39,095 bases of DNA from Sulfuritalea sp. (GCA_020048435.1 JAIFMO010000106.1:1-39095), one strand, 5' to 3'; shown: positions 20,001-31,438, counted from the stretch's first letter. Made by a program: numbers and translations. Notes: generated from the letters alone by a model not told the origin.

Positions 20001-21473
20001 ATGTACATCGTCATGCTTGCATCCGAATGCGCGCCGGTAGCCAAGGCCGGCGGGCTCGGCGACGTGGTCTTCGGGCTTGGCCGCGAACTGGAAATACGCG
20101 GCAATTCGGTCGAAATCATCCTGCCCAAGTACGATTGCATGCGCTACGACCACATCTGGGGTCTGCAGGTCTGCTTCGAAAATCTGTCGGTACCGTGGTT
20201 CGACCATCACATCCCCTGCACCGTCTGGTTCGGCTTCGTGCATGGCCGCAAGTGTTTCTTCATCGAGCCGCATTCGAGCGACAATTTTTTCAACCGCGGG
20301 GCCTTTTACGGCTTCCCCGACGAGCACATGCGTTTCGCCTTTTTCTCGCGGGCGGCGCTTGAGTACATGCTGCAGTCCGGCAAGCGGCCCGACATCATTC
20401 ACACCCACGACTGGCAGACGGCGCTGGTGCCGGTGATGCTGTACGAGATTTACCAGCGACACGGCATGGGCAATTGCCGGGTTTGCCACACGCTGCACAA
20501 CGTCAAGCATCAGGGTATTGCGGGCGACAACGTGCTCGCGGCCACCGGGCTCGGTCGGCCGGAATGGTTCCACGACCGCGAACGGATGGGCGACGACTTC
20601 GATTCGACCGCGATCAATTTCACCAAGGGCGCCATCGTCTATTCCAACTTCGTCACCACGGTTTCGCCGCGTCATGCCTGGGAGGTTCGCCACACCGAGT
20701 GGGGCTATGGCCTTGGCCATGCGCTGCACGTTTATCAGCAGAAGTTCGGCGGCATCATCAATGGCCTCGACTACGACATGTGGAACCCGGCGACCGATCC
20801 GGCCATCCCCGCCCATTACAGCGCCGACAGCATGACGGCCAAGCAAGAAAACAGCCTCGCCCTGCGTCAGCGCCTTTTTCTGCGGCAGGAAAACAAGCCC
20901 ATCGTCGCCTACGTCGGTCGCCTCGACATGCAGAAAGGCGTCGATCTGATCCGTCACGCCCTCTATCGCTCGCTGCATCTGGGCGCGCAATTCGTGCTGC
21001 TCGGCTCCGGCTCGGAACCCGGCATCAACGCCGAGTTCTGGCGGATCAAGCATGAGTTGAATGACAATCCGGATTGCCACCTTGAAATCGGCTACGACGA
21101 GGAACTGGCGCATCTGATTTATGCTGGCACCGATATCCTCGTGGTCCCGAGTCTGTTCGAGCCCTGCGGCCTGACCCAGATGATCGCTCTGCGCTACGGC
21201 GCCGTGCCGGTCGTCCGCGCCGTCGGCGGCTTGTACGACACGATATTCGACCGCGATCATTCCGAGCGTCCGCCGGAGCAACGCAACGGCTATGTCTTCC
21301 AGCAGTCCGACCACCTGGCCATCGAGTCGGCGCTCGACCGCGCAATCGACCTCTGGTTCGAACATCCCGAAGACTTTGCCGAACTGGCGGCGCAAGGCAT
21401 GCGCTGCGACTACTCATGGAACCAGCCCGGCGCCGATTACCTCAACATTTACGAACTGATTCGCCATAAGTGA
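20001..21473 (+). CDS. glgA: Glycogen synthase (GT5), copy 1
   Basis: 490 residues, the usual GlgA size. It transfers glucose from ADP-glucose to the non-reducing end of alpha-1,4-glucan. The N-terminal Rossmann half starts YIVMLASECAPVAKAGGLGDV with nucleotide-sugar-binding Lys15 in KAGGL. The C-terminal half carries YVGRLDMQKGVDLI and the donor-site segment PSLFEPCGLTQM. The ribosome site is weak (AAAGG about 11 bases before the ATG), and an 80-base gap separates it from the GH57 gene. It has a clear paralogue at 25356-26819 on the other strand. No glgC is in the window, so ADP-glucose must come from a gene elsewhere. Confidence 0.95.
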   Translation: MYIVMLASECAPVAKAGGLGDVVFGLGRELEIRGNSVEIILPKYDCMRYDHIWGLQVCFENLSVPWFDHHIPCTVWFGFVHGRKCFFIEPHSSDNFFNRGAFYGFPDEHMRFAFFSRAALEYMLQSGKRPDIIHTHDWQTALVPVMLYEIYQRHGMGNCRVCHTLHNVKHQGIAGDNVLAATGLGRPEWFHDRERMGDDFDSTAINFTKGAIVYSNFVTTVSPRHAWEVRHTEWGYGLGHALHVYQQKFGGIINGLDYDMWNPATDPAIPAHYSADSMTAKQENSLALRQRLFLRQENKPIVAYVGRLDMQKGVDLIRHALYRSLHLGAQFVLLGSGSEPGINAEFWRIKHELNDNPDCHLEIGYDEELAHLIYAGTDILVVPSLFEPCGLTQMIALRYGAVPVVRAVGGLYDTIFDRDHSERPPEQRNGYVFQQSDHLAIESALDRAIDLWFEHPEDFAELAAQGMRCDYSWNQPGADYLNIYELIRHK

Positions 21474-21510
21474 ATCCACTGTCACGGCACTACCACGAGG
21501 AGAACCCACG

Positions 21511-22974
21511 ATGACCCAACTGCCCGAATATGTCGACGGCCTGCCCAATATTTGCGGATCGGAGGGCGAGATCGAGCGAGCCATCGCTGCCGCGAAGGGC
21601 AAGCCGGTGTTCCTGCCCGAAAGCCGCATCGATTTTGGTCGCATCAAGAGCGCCTTCGCCAACGCCTTGCACATGCACCAGCCATTGATCCCCGCCGGCG
21701 GCGGCGATCTCGGCACCGCCGACGTGATCGGTAATCTGCAACACATGTACAACAACCAGGGCATCGGCGACAACCACAATGCTGGCGTGTTCCAGTGGTG
21801 CTACAAGCGTCTGGGCGAGTTCATCCCGCAACTGGTGGGCGAGGGCAAGGAGCCGCGCATCATGCTGGAATACTCCGGTACGCTGCTGCACGGCCTGCGC
21901 AAGCAAGGCGCCAACGATGTCTTGGACGCGCTGGGCAATATCACCTGCAACCCCGCCTACCGGCACTGCACGGAATGGCTGGGCGCGCCTTGGGGTCATG
22001 CGGTGGCGCCGTCAACCCCGGTGCAGGATTACCGCCTTCATGTGAAGGCCTGGCAGCACCATTTTGCCGCCATCTTCGGCCTCGAGGCGATGACCCGCGT
22101 GCGCGGCTTCTCGCCATCGGAAATGGCCCTGCCGAATCATCCCGATGTCGCCTACGAGTTCGTCAAGACCCTCAACGACTGTGGTTATCAGTGGGTGCTG
22201 GTGCAGGAGCACACCGTCGAGCAACCGGCGGACGGCCATAACCCGCGCCACCCACACCTGCCGCACAGGCTGGTGTGCACCAACTCCAAGGGCGAAACCG
22301 CCAGCATCATCGCCATCATCAAGACGCAGGGTTCCGACACCAAGCTGGTGGCGCAAATGCAGCCCGCCTACGAGGCGCGCAGCATTGGCCGTCTGGAACT
22401 GGCCGGCCGCCTGGTGCCGCCGCTGGTGACGCAAATCGCCGACGGCGAAAACGGCGGCGTGATGATGAACGAGTTCCCTGGCAAGTACAACGATGTGATG
22501 CGCGAGGCGAGTGGTTCCGAGACGCCCGCCATGAACGGCACCGAGTATCTGGAGCACCTGTTCGCCAGCGGCATCAAGGAATCCGACCTGCCGGTGGTCC
22601 AGCCGCTGTTCCACAAGCTGATCTGGGAGCGCATGAAGCCGGGTGACGGGCCGGACAAGCTGACCGAGGTCATCGAGGCGATCAAGAAGGAAAATCACCG
22701 ATTCCACATGGAAGGCGGCAGCTGGACCAGCAACATGTCCTGGGTGCGCGGCTACGACAGCGTGATGAAGCCGATGGAGGCGGCCAGTTTACATTTCTAC
22801 AAATCCGTGATCGAGCCCAAGATTCCGACTTCGGAACCCCGCTACCGCAATGCCCTGTTCTATCTGCTCTCGGCTGAGACCAGTTGTTACCGCTACTGGG
22901 GCGAGGGCATCTGGACCGACTACGGCCGCGAGCTTTGCCGCCGCGCCGACGCCATCATCGCCAATGACTTCTGA
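21511..22974 (+). CDS. GH57 family glycoside hydrolase (487-residue form)
   Basis: Belongs to GH57 by ALHMHQP (about 52-58), nucleophile candidate Glu204 in GFSPSEMALP, and acid/base candidate Asp311 in IADGENGGVMMNEF. The N-terminal 45 residues, before the first strand, are additional to the short form at 18727. The C-terminal part (about 370-487) is helical and ends with RYWGEGIWTDYGRELCRRAD, recalling the AETSCNFYWGEAW end of the short GH57 gene. A good ribosome site (GAGGAG, about eight bases before the ATG) is present. It lies between glgA and glgB with short spacers (37 and 12 bases), so it is co-transcribed with glycogen synthesis genes and probably trims or rearranges the growing glucan. 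The exact activity is not known. Confidence 0.85.
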   Translation: MTQLPEYVDGLPNICGSEGEIERAIAAAKGKPVFLPESRIDFGRIKSAFANALHMHQPLIPAGGGDLGTADVIGNLQHMYNNQGIGDNHNAGVFQWCYKRLGEFIPQLVGEGKEPRIMLEYSGTLLHGLRKQGANDVLDALGNITCNPAYRHCTEWLGAPWGHAVAPSTPVQDYRLHVKAWQHHFAAIFGLEAMTRVRGFSPSEMALPNHPDVAYEFVKTLNDCGYQWVLVQEHTVEQPADGHNPRHPHLPHRLVCTNSKGETASIIAIIKTQGSDTKLVAQMQPAYEARSIGRLELAGRLVPPLVTQIADGENGGVMMNEFPGKYNDVMREASGSETPAMNGTEYLEHLFASGIKESDLPVVQPLFHKLIWERMKPGDGPDKLTEVIEAIKKENHRFHMEGGSWTSNMSWVRGYDSVMKPMEAASLHFYKSVIEPKIPTSEPRYRNALFYLLSAETSCYRYWGEGIWTDYGRELCRRADAIIANDF

Positions 22975-22986
22975 CAGGAATATAAA

Positions 22987-25239
<2,253 letters not shown>

Positions 25240-25251
25240 GCCAGGCACTCA

Positions 25252-25273
25252 GCCAGCGCCTGTTGGCGCTGGC
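25252..25273. terminator. Hairpin after glgB in the convergent gap
   Basis: GCCAGCGCC, a TGTT loop and GGCGCTGGC form a perfect nine-base stem 13 bases after the glgB stop. No T-run follows, so it may be a weak terminator or an mRNA 3' end stabiliser. Confidence 0.6.
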
Positions 25274-25323
25274 GGGTCCGGGCCTTGCCTCACTTGCCAC
25301 GGAGCCCCGCGGCCCCGGCTCTT

Positions 25324-25344
25324 GTGGCGGCATTGCGCCGCCAC
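25324..25344. terminator. Hairpin after glgA copy 2 in the convergent gap
   Basis: GTGGCGGC, ATTGC and GCCGCCAC form a perfect eight-base stem 12 bases beyond the stop of the minus-strand glgA. Between this and the previous hairpin, GAGCC...GGCTC near 25302-25322 can form another. No T-run is present on either strand. Confidence 0.55.
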
Positions 25345-25355
25345 TTACAACCCGT

Positions 25356-26819
25356 CTAGGCGCGGATGTGGTTGAAAATGTTCATGTAGTGGCCGCCTGA
25401 CTGGTTCCATGAATAGTCCTGGCGCATGCCGTTGAGTCTGAGTTGGTGGAAGTAACGCGGAAAACGATACCAGAGTCCGATAGCTCGGCCCAGTGCGCTT
25501 TCCAGCCCCGCCTCGTTGAAGTCCTTGAAGGTGAAGCCGGTGCGCTCTTCGTGCGGCTTGTCGCCGTAGTTGGCGTCGAACACGGTGTCCGCCAGGCCGC
25601 CGGTGGCGCGCACCACGGGTACCGTGCCGTACTTCATGGCAATGATCTGGGTCAGCCCGCAGGGCTCGAAGGCGCTGGGAATGACCAGCATGTCAGCGCC
25701 GGCGTAGTAGAGGTGCGACAGTTCCTCGTCATAGCCGATTTCCAGATGGCAATCCGGATTGTCGTTGAGGCTATGTTTCAGCCCCCAGAAGTGGTCGTTG
25801 ATGGCTTTCTCGGCCCCCGAGCCGAGCAGCACGAACTGGGCGCGGTTGGCCAGGGCATGGAAGACCGAATGGCTGATCAACTGCACGCCCTTCTGCTGGT
25901 CGAGCCGGCTGACCACCGCCACGATGGGCTTGAACTTGTCCTGCAGTAGCAGGCGCTGGCGCAGGGCCGCCTTGTTGCGGAACTTGCCGCTGAAATCATC
26001 AACGCCGTAGCGGTAGGGGATATGACCATCCACCTCGGGATTCCAGGTGCCGTAGTCGACGCCGTTGAGCACACCGCCAAACTTGCCGGCATGGGTATCG
26101 AGCGTTGATTGCAGGCCGTGGCCGAGCGCGGTATACCTGATCTCCTCGGCATAGCGGGGAGAGACGGTAGTGACGAAGTTGGAATAGACGATTCCCGCCT
26201 TCATCAGATTGACCGCGCCGACATGCGTGTTGTCGCGCAGTTTTTCCGGCGTCATCAGGTGGGTACCGAGACCGCTCTGGCGCAGGATTTGCGGCCCGGT
26301 GACGCCTTGGTGGTGCACGTTGTGCAGGGTGTAGCAGACCCGCGAGTTGCCCATGCCCAGCGACTGGTAAATCTCGTACAACAGCACTGGCAGCAGCCCG
26401 GTCTGCCAGTCGTGGCAGTGGATGATGTCAGGCCGGCGACCGCTCTTGTACATGAATTCCATGGCGGCGCGGGAAAAGAAGGCGAAACGGGCGGCATCAT
26501 CCTGATGGCCGTAGAAGATACCGCGGTCGAAGAAATTATCTTTCGACAGGGGCTTGATGAAAATACAGGGAATGTCGTCGGCCACGCCGCGAAAAACATC
26601 GCAGCGAATCCACTGGTCGTAATAAGGCACCCATAGGTCGGCGTAGCACTTTTCCAGTCCGAAGATGCGCTCGTAGCGCATGCAGTCGTACATGGGCAGG
26701 ATGACTTCCACAGCCTGATTGCGCCGCAGGAGTTCCCGCGAGAGGCCGTGCACCACGTCGGCCAAGCCACCAACCTTGGCCATTGGCGCGCATTCCGAGG
26801 CAACCATCGCGATGTACAT
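25356..26819 (-). CDS. glgA: Glycogen synthase (GT5), copy 2
   Basis: 487 residues from the ATG at 26819. The open frame runs on to 27383, but that part overlaps the upstream GH57 gene, and the family start YIAMVASECAPMAKVGGLADV begins here, with GGAG eight bases before the ATG. Donor-binding Lys15 lies in KVGGL; VVSRLDQQKGVQLI and PSAFEPCGLTQI are present. It aligns over its whole length with the copy at 20001 but differs at many positions (for instance HHIPCTVWFGFVHGRK against QWIRCDVFRGVADDIP), so it is an old paralogue rather than a recent duplicate. It is the last gene of the minus-strand alpha-glucan operon and may make a different glucan or act under other conditions. Confidence 0.95.
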   Translation of the reverse strand: MYIAMVASECAPMAKVGGLADVVHGLSRELLRRNQAVEVILPMYDCMRYERIFGLEKCYADLWVPYYDQWIRCDVFRGVADDIPCIFIKPLSKDNFFDRGIFYGHQDDAARFAFFSRAAMEFMYKSGRRPDIIHCHDWQTGLLPVLLYEIYQSLGMGNSRVCYTLHNVHHQGVTGPQILRQSGLGTHLMTPEKLRDNTHVGAVNLMKAGIVYSNFVTTVSPRYAEEIRYTALGHGLQSTLDTHAGKFGGVLNGVDYGTWNPEVDGHIPYRYGVDDFSGKFRNKAALRQRLLLQDKFKPIVAVVSRLDQQKGVQLISHSVFHALANRAQFVLLGSGAEKAINDHFWGLKHSLNDNPDCHLEIGYDEELSHLYYAGADMLVIPSAFEPCGLTQIIAMKYGTVPVVRATGGLADTVFDANYGDKPHEERTGFTFKDFNEAGLESALGRAIGLWYRFPRYFHQLRLNGMRQDYSWNQSGGHYMNIFNHIRA

Positions 26820-26869
26820 GCTTCTTGCTCCGTTCGTTCTTTGTCTGTTGAGCGTCGTTCCGCGTCCGG

Positions 26870-28456
26870 CTAGCAATAGACCGCGGGTTGCAGTCCGGGA
26901 AACACTTGGTCCATGACTTCCAGCGCCTGCAGACGGCGCTCGTCGATACTGTCCTCGCGTACCGATTGCTCCAGGTAGTTGAAGCGCGCCAGCCAGTCGC
27001 GAGTGCGGCGCAGGGCGTATTCCTTCGCGGTATCCGACTTCATGATGAATGCCCAGTCGGAAGCCTGCGCCAGCAGCAGCGAGCGGCCAGCCTGTTGCAG
27101 CGCCCGATAAACCTGGGAGCCCGGTGCCGCGTCGCCGTGCTGGCGCGCCAGGGCGTTCATGCGCCGGGCGGCGTCGTGCAGGCGGGGGTAGATCCAGTCG
27201 TTGCCGGGGTTGAGCCAGAAAGCATTGTAGCCGCCATCGCCCCAGCTGGAGGCGGAGGGCGTGGCCGTTTGCAGGCTGGGATGGCGTTTCAGGTAGGCCG
27301 ACGGCGTGGTCAGCGCCACGGTTTCGGGCTGCTCCGCCATCAGCCGGATCACCGCCTCCAGCCATTGCGGGCCTTCGAACCACCAGTGACCGAAAAGTTC
27401 GGCGTCATACGGCGAGACGATCAGCGGCGTCAGGTGATGGCGCCCGCCGATAGCGTCAACGTGGCCGCGGCTGCACGCGACGAAGTCTTCGGCATGGGCG
27501 GCGATGCGTCTGGCGGCAGCAGCCGGGTCGTAGGGGCGCTTGTGATCGCCATGTCCAGTGATGCGGTAGTACTTGAAGCCGGTATGGATACGAGTATGGC
27601 CATCGAGGATGAAGGGCTTGATGTACTCGAAGTCGAGGTCGAAGCCGATATCGCGATAGAAGTCGCGGTAGTCGAAATCGCCGGGATAGCCTTCGTTGCG
27701 GCTCCAGACCTGGCGGGAGGATGCGGGATCGCGGCCAAAAGCGGCCACGCCGTTGGGACAGGCCACGGGCGAGGACAGGCCGTAGTAGGGCCGCGGCGTG
27801 GCATTGAGAAGGCCGTGTGAATCGACAAAAAAATAGGTGTAGCCAGCCTCTTCGATCAGGCCTTCAAGACCGGGGTAGTAGCCGCATTCGGGCAGCCACA
27901 CGCCGCGCGCCGGAACGCCGACCATCGACTGGAAAGTCTGGGCGCCCACCAGCAACTGCGCGCGCACGGCGGCGGGTTCGGTTTTCAGCAACGGCAGGTA
28001 GCCGTGGGTGGCGGCGGTGGTGATCAATTCCAGCACGCCAGCGGCCTGCAACCGGGCCAGGGCAGTCAGCAGGTCGCGGCCGTAACGCGTGTCGAACGCA
28101 TTTACCGCTTCTTCCAGGCGCTCCTGATAAAGCCGGGCCAGCGGCGCAAAGGCCGGGTCACCGCGGGTGCGGTGCACCTCGTGGATAGCCAGCCGGGTCA
28201 GCTTGTCCATGTGGGCGAGATAGCGAGCTTGCAGGAATGGGTCCCGCAGCATCGTCATCAGGCTTGGCGACAGGGAAAGCGTCAGGCAGTCGCGGTAACC
28301 CGCCGCCCCCAAGCGCTCCAGCAGCAGGATCAGCGGAATGTAAGTCTCGGTAATGGCCTCGAATAGCCAGTTCTCTTCGAGAAAAGATTCGCATTCGGGG
28401 TGCCGAATATACGGCAGGTGAGCGTGCAGGACGATGCACTGATAGCCAGCAGGCAT
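26870..28456 (-). CDS. 1,4-alpha-glucan branching enzyme, GH57 type
   Basis: 528 residues, the length of GH57 branching enzymes rather than of the shorter hydrolases. Seen: LHAHLPYIRHPE at the N-terminus (family LxxHxP), nucleophile candidate Glu190 in GVWLPECGYYPG, acid/base candidate Asp351 in VSPYDAELFGHWWFEGP, and a C-terminal helical domain (about 400-528) with WGDGGYNAFWLNPGND and MKSDTAKEYALRRTRDW, the pattern of archaeal and actinobacterial enzymes of this type. It introduces alpha-1,6 branches and so duplicates the chemistry of GlgB with an unrelated fold. Its start overlaps the stop of the DUF4912 gene by one base, and glgA follows after 50 bases. The product might be the branching partner of GlgA copy 2. 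Confidence 0.9.
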   Translation of the reverse strand: MPAGYQCIVLHAHLPYIRHPECESFLEENWLFEAITETYIPLILLLERLGAAGYRDCLTLSLSPSLMTMLRDPFLQARYLAHMDKLTRLAIHEVHRTRGDPAFAPLARLYQERLEEAVNAFDTRYGRDLLTALARLQAAGVLELITTAATHGYLPLLKTEPAAVRAQLLVGAQTFQSMVGVPARGVWLPECGYYPGLEGLIEEAGYTYFFVDSHGLLNATPRPYYGLSSPVACPNGVAAFGRDPASSRQVWSRNEGYPGDFDYRDFYRDIGFDLDFEYIKPFILDGHTRIHTGFKYYRITGHGDHKRPYDPAAAARRIAAHAEDFVACSRGHVDAIGGRHHLTPLIVSPYDAELFGHWWFEGPQWLEAVIRLMAEQPETVALTTPSAYLKRHPSLQTATPSASSWGDGGYNAFWLNPGNDWIYPRLHDAARRMNALARQHGDAAPGSQVYRALQQAGRSLLLAQASDWAFIMKSDTAKEYALRRTRDWLARFNYLEQSVREDSIDERRLQALEVMDQVFPGLQPAVYC

Positions 28457-29865
28457 CAGCCTTCAACCCATTCGCCGTAACGGCCGCGCAGGTGGTGGAG
28501 CAGCGCGGCCAGTTCCGGTCCCTGTTGCAAAGGCAGACGCAACGTGAAGCTGCCATCGACCCGCAACAACACCCGTTTGTCGAAGATCGTCAGGCAGGTA
28601 TCCGGCGCGGCTTGACCTTCGATCACGACCTGCGCCGATGCCCGCGCGGGTGCGTCGCCATGCCAGGATGAGAACACGGCGTCTGCCAGCAGTGCTTCGA
28701 GCGGAACCGGGAGTCTGACCGCAGGCCTGCCTGCGACGGTGGCAACAATGGTGACATCGGAGGCATCGGTGCTGTCGGTTGAGGCAGCGGGCAGCGGGGT
28801 GTTCGCCGTTGCCGCATCGCCGCGGGCTTCTCTATCCGGCGAGTCGTTCAGCCCCATGGCGGGCGGGATCGGCAGCGGTTGCGGTATCAGCTCAACGTCG
28901 GTGAGCGCGATGGTATCCAGCGATATTGGCGGCAAGGGTGGCAGGGGCGTACCGGCCAGCACCTGTCGCCGGGTTTGTCTGGCGAGTTCGTGATAAGGGG
29001 CGATTTCGGCCGCCGCGATGACAGGAAAATGGCCGGAAGGTTCTTCGGCTACCGCAATGGCTGTGCCGCTATCCGACAGGCCACGTTCAGTCGCTAGCTC
29101 AGTCGCAAATTCAGCCTGAAATTCGTCGAGTTCAGTTTCGGTAGTGGTCTCGTTCAGGCGCGGAAACACGGGTTCGTCGATTTCGAGGCCGGAATGCCCG
29201 GCTGCGGCAATGGCCAGCGGAAAATCGTCGTGGTGTTGCAGTCGCTTCGGAAACAGGTTACTCAGCAGGATGTCGCTGATGCCCGATTCGTTTGTCGCCT
29301 GGCTAGGTTCCACGGCGCGGGGCGCACGAATTTCCAGTTCGCGGAAATCGAGTTCGGGCGACGGCCCGGCGCGGGGAGTGGCTACAACGTTGGAGCGCAG
29401 CAGGGAAATAAATGCGCCTTCGGCCCCGCGCAGGCCGAGTTCAGCCGAATAATGCCGGGCGTCGCGCCAAAGATTGACATACCAGTTGGTGCTGGCCAGA
29501 TTCACTTCGATATCAAATTGCTCGTGGGGTGCCGTGCCATCCAGCCGGGGCGAAATATCGGTGAAGCGCAACAGCAGCACGGCGTCGCGGCCCTTGCCGG
29601 GCAGTCGGGCGCGGGCCCGGGCGATCTCGGCGGTGTCGATATTCCAGTAGGCGTGGATGTTCCACGGGTCAATCTCCATCAGCGTCAGACTGCTGGATTC
29701 GATCGGGTTGAACCAGTACGTCGCGATGTCCGTTCCGATCTGGCTCAATTCATCGGCGCTGAAGGGTTGCGGACCTTTCCTGTGGTTACCACTGACCGTG
29801 GTGCGCGCCGTGGCGTGCCGGCGAGGTGTTCTCGCCCGGGGGGGTTCAGGTTTCTTCGTGGTCAT
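28456..29865 (-). CDS. DUF4912 domain protein with basic N-terminus
   Basis: 469 residues. After a basic, Arg/Pro-rich start (1-30), residues about 50-190 match the DUF4912 pattern (YWFNPIESSSLTLMEIDPWNIHAYWNI...NWYVNLWRDARHYSAELGLRG), a beta-rich domain of unknown role often coded next to GH57 enzymes. A long acidic, low-complexity middle (about 200-375) follows. The C-terminus (about 380-469) carries VVIEGQAAPDTCLTIFDKRVLLRVDGSFTLRLPL, which looks like a small beta-sandwich of carbohydrate-binding or E-set type. No catalytic motif is visible. Its coupling to the GH57 branching enzyme suggests that it binds glucan or assists that enzyme; this is inference. The start at 29865 has no strong ribosome site. 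Confidence 0.75.
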   Translation of the reverse strand: MTTKKPEPPRARTPRRHATARTTVSGNHRKGPQPFSADELSQIGTDIATYWFNPIESSSLTLMEIDPWNIHAYWNIDTAEIARARARLPGKGRDAVLLLRFTDISPRLDGTAPHEQFDIEVNLASTNWYVNLWRDARHYSAELGLRGAEGAFISLLRSNVVATPRAGPSPELDFRELEIRAPRAVEPSQATNESGISDILLSNLFPKRLQHHDDFPLAIAAAGHSGLEIDEPVFPRLNETTTETELDEFQAEFATELATERGLSDSGTAIAVAEEPSGHFPVIAAAEIAPYHELARQTRRQVLAGTPLPPLPPISLDTIALTDVELIPQPLPIPPAMGLNDSPDREARGDAATANTPLPAASTDSTDASDVTIVATVAGRPAVRLPVPLEALLADAVFSSWHGDAPARASAQVVIEGQAAPDTCLTIFDKRVLLRVDGSFTLRLPLQQGPELAALLHHLRGRYGEWVEG

Positions 29866-29895
29866 GCGCAGTGATTCGCCCGGAAACGTTCAGGT

Positions 29896-31254
29896 TTATT
29901 TCTTGGAAGCCGCTTTTTTCTTGGCCGGCCGTGATGGCGCGGCTTTGCCTGCTTTCCCCTTTACGCCACTTTTCGATAGCGTCGACGATTTCGGCTGCAC
30001 GGCCTGCGGGGGGGCTGGTGGCGGCTGCGCGGGCTTTGGCTGTGCGGGTTTCATTTTCACCGGTATTGTTTTCACCGGTATCGGTTGCACGGGTTTTTTC
30101 GGCTGCGCCGGCGTGCTCTGCAGCAGTTGTTCCGCCCGATCCAGCAAGTGAAGCATCTCGCTGCGACCGGTGGCATCGCCCAAGAGCAAACTGCTTTCCT
30201 CCGCCTGCAATGTTAGTTCGCGGGCTTCCAGCAGCGCCGCCCGCGAGGGGCCCGGCTGCGTGGCGGCGGTCCGGGCCAGCGACCAGTAGCGGGCGACAAC
30301 CTCGAACAGCCGTGTGCGTGCTTCCCGCGTCTCCGGGTCGAGACTGGCGACCCAGGCGTCGGTCTGCATCTCGGGGCGGAGTGCAACATCGGTGGTGGGC
30401 GGCTGCCGGTGCAGATACTCGGCGAGTTGGACTGGCCGCACGGGGAATTCCCCCGTTTCGCAGAACTCCATGCAGGGCGAGAAGAAGTGTCCGAAGAAGC
30501 CTTGTTCTTCATCGAGGCGGCGGAACCACTCGCCGCTGTCGCCATCCGACCAGGTGGTCAGCAGGTAAGGTAAATTGGATTTCAACGCCTGGGCCACGCC
30601 GTTACGTACCTCGTCGGCGAACCAGGGCGCTTCCATACCCCACTGCTGCGCATGGGAAAAGCCCGGATCACAGGGCACGATGCCGATGGACACCCCTTTG
30701 TGGCGCAATCGGTAGGCCCGCCAGGGATCGACGGCCGAACCGTCGGCCATCATCAGGGCCGCCGTGGGCAGAAGCACATACTCGTAGCCAGCCTGAACCA
30801 GTGCCGGTATCAGGTCGAGGGTCAGTCGCGAAGCCGGCGGCAAATAGCCCTTGAGCACCCGCCCCAGCGTTGCTTCCATGGCTACGCGTTCGTTGCGCAG
30901 TTGCTCTTCCCGGTCTTCAGGGGGAATCAGGGGCAGGGGTGCATGACGATAGCCGCTGCCGACGAATTCGATGTTGGGTGCGCTACGCAGGCTGTCGAGG
31001 ATGGCCGGGATATCGGCCAGATGGCGACAGGCATCGATAAACGCCGAGTCGCGCAACTGTTCCAGCAGCACTCCGGACAGCGCCACGTGCAGACGCGCCA
31101 CATGTGCATACTTATGGGCGTGGCGGGCGAGGCGCTCGTAGCAGAGCAGTATCCGGCGTAGTTCGCCCTCGTCCTGCCGCAGCAGACGGGGCAGCGTGCC
31201 CGCCGGTTGGTGAAAATGCAAACCTATGGCGTGCTGTATGGTTTCCGATGGCAT
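29896..31254 (-). CDS. GH57-like protein lacking the catalytic nucleophile, with basic tail
   Basis: 452 residues. Residues 1-380 align with the short GH57 gene at 18727 (IQHAIGLHFHQPAG against IHHALVLNLHQPSG; GSGYRHAPLPLIPPEDR against GTGYYHPVLPLIPEADR; LTTWSDGDSGEWF against VTTATDGDNGGWF). The nucleophile segment WPPEMGFSMELIP has become LPPASRLTLDLIP, so the catalytic Glu is Ala141, while acid/base candidate Asp237 is kept. It is therefore probably not an active retaining glycosidase. Residues about 382-452 form a Pro/Lys/Ala-rich tail (KKPVQPIPVKTIPVK ... AKKKAASKK) resembling histone H1-like tails. It is the first gene of the minus-strand alpha-glucan operon, 30 bases before the DUF4912 gene. 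A glucan-binding or scaffold role is possible. Confidence 0.8.
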   Translation of the reverse strand: MPSETIQHAIGLHFHQPAGTLPRLLRQDEGELRRILLCYERLARHAHKYAHVARLHVALSGVLLEQLRDSAFIDACRHLADIPAILDSLRSAPNIEFVGSGYRHAPLPLIPPEDREEQLRNERVAMEATLGRVLKGYLPPASRLTLDLIPALVQAGYEYVLLPTAALMMADGSAVDPWRAYRLRHKGVSIGIVPCDPGFSHAQQWGMEAPWFADEVRNGVAQALKSNLPYLLTTWSDGDSGEWFRRLDEEQGFFGHFFSPCMEFCETGEFPVRPVQLAEYLHRQPPTTDVALRPEMQTDAWVASLDPETREARTRLFEVVARYWSLARTAATQPGPSRAALLEARELTLQAEESSLLLGDATGRSEMLHLLDRAEQLLQSTPAQPKKPVQPIPVKTIPVKMKPAQPKPAQPPPAPPQAVQPKSSTLSKSGVKGKAGKAAPSRPAKKKAASKK

Positions 31255-31307
31255 TTATGTCTTCGCCCGGCAAAGTGTTGCGACCGACATTCGTTTTTCG
31301 AAAAGTA

Positions 31308-31335
31308 ATGATAACCGATAATAAGGGCAATCCAA
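31308..31335 (-). promoter_or_regulatory. Candidate sigma-70 promoter of the minus-strand alpha-glucan operon
   Basis: On the minus strand TTGGAT, a 16-base spacer and TATCAT lie about 54 bases upstream of the ATG at 31254. Just upstream, 31344-31368 holds an imperfect inverted repeat (CGGCTCAA...TTGAGGCCG) and two CAATTG boxes that could be an operator. Pattern match only. Confidence 0.3.
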
Positions 31336-31398
31336 TTGACCCAATCGGCTCAATTGTCCAGTTGAGGCCGATGCCGGGGCACGCAAGTCGATGAACCT

Positions 31399-31423
31399 GC
31401 CGTACCGCTAGCGCCGACTTTTT
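31399..31423 (-). repeat. Dispersed palindromic repeat, copy C (intergenic)
   Basis: The plus strand reads GCCGTACCGCTAGC then GCCGACTTTTT, after which the consensus CGGC is replaced by GTGCCG. It lies 15 bases past the stop of the cobalamin adenosyltransferase gene, between that gene and the promoter region of the GH57-like gene. Core and both inner arms are identical to copy A. Confidence 0.9.
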
Positions 31424-31438
31424 GTGCCGTATGCTTTG

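Noticed and set aside
26820-27383. N-terminal extension of the second GlgA to 27383
   Set aside because: It lies inside the GH57 branching enzyme gene, and family similarity begins at the ATG at 26819.
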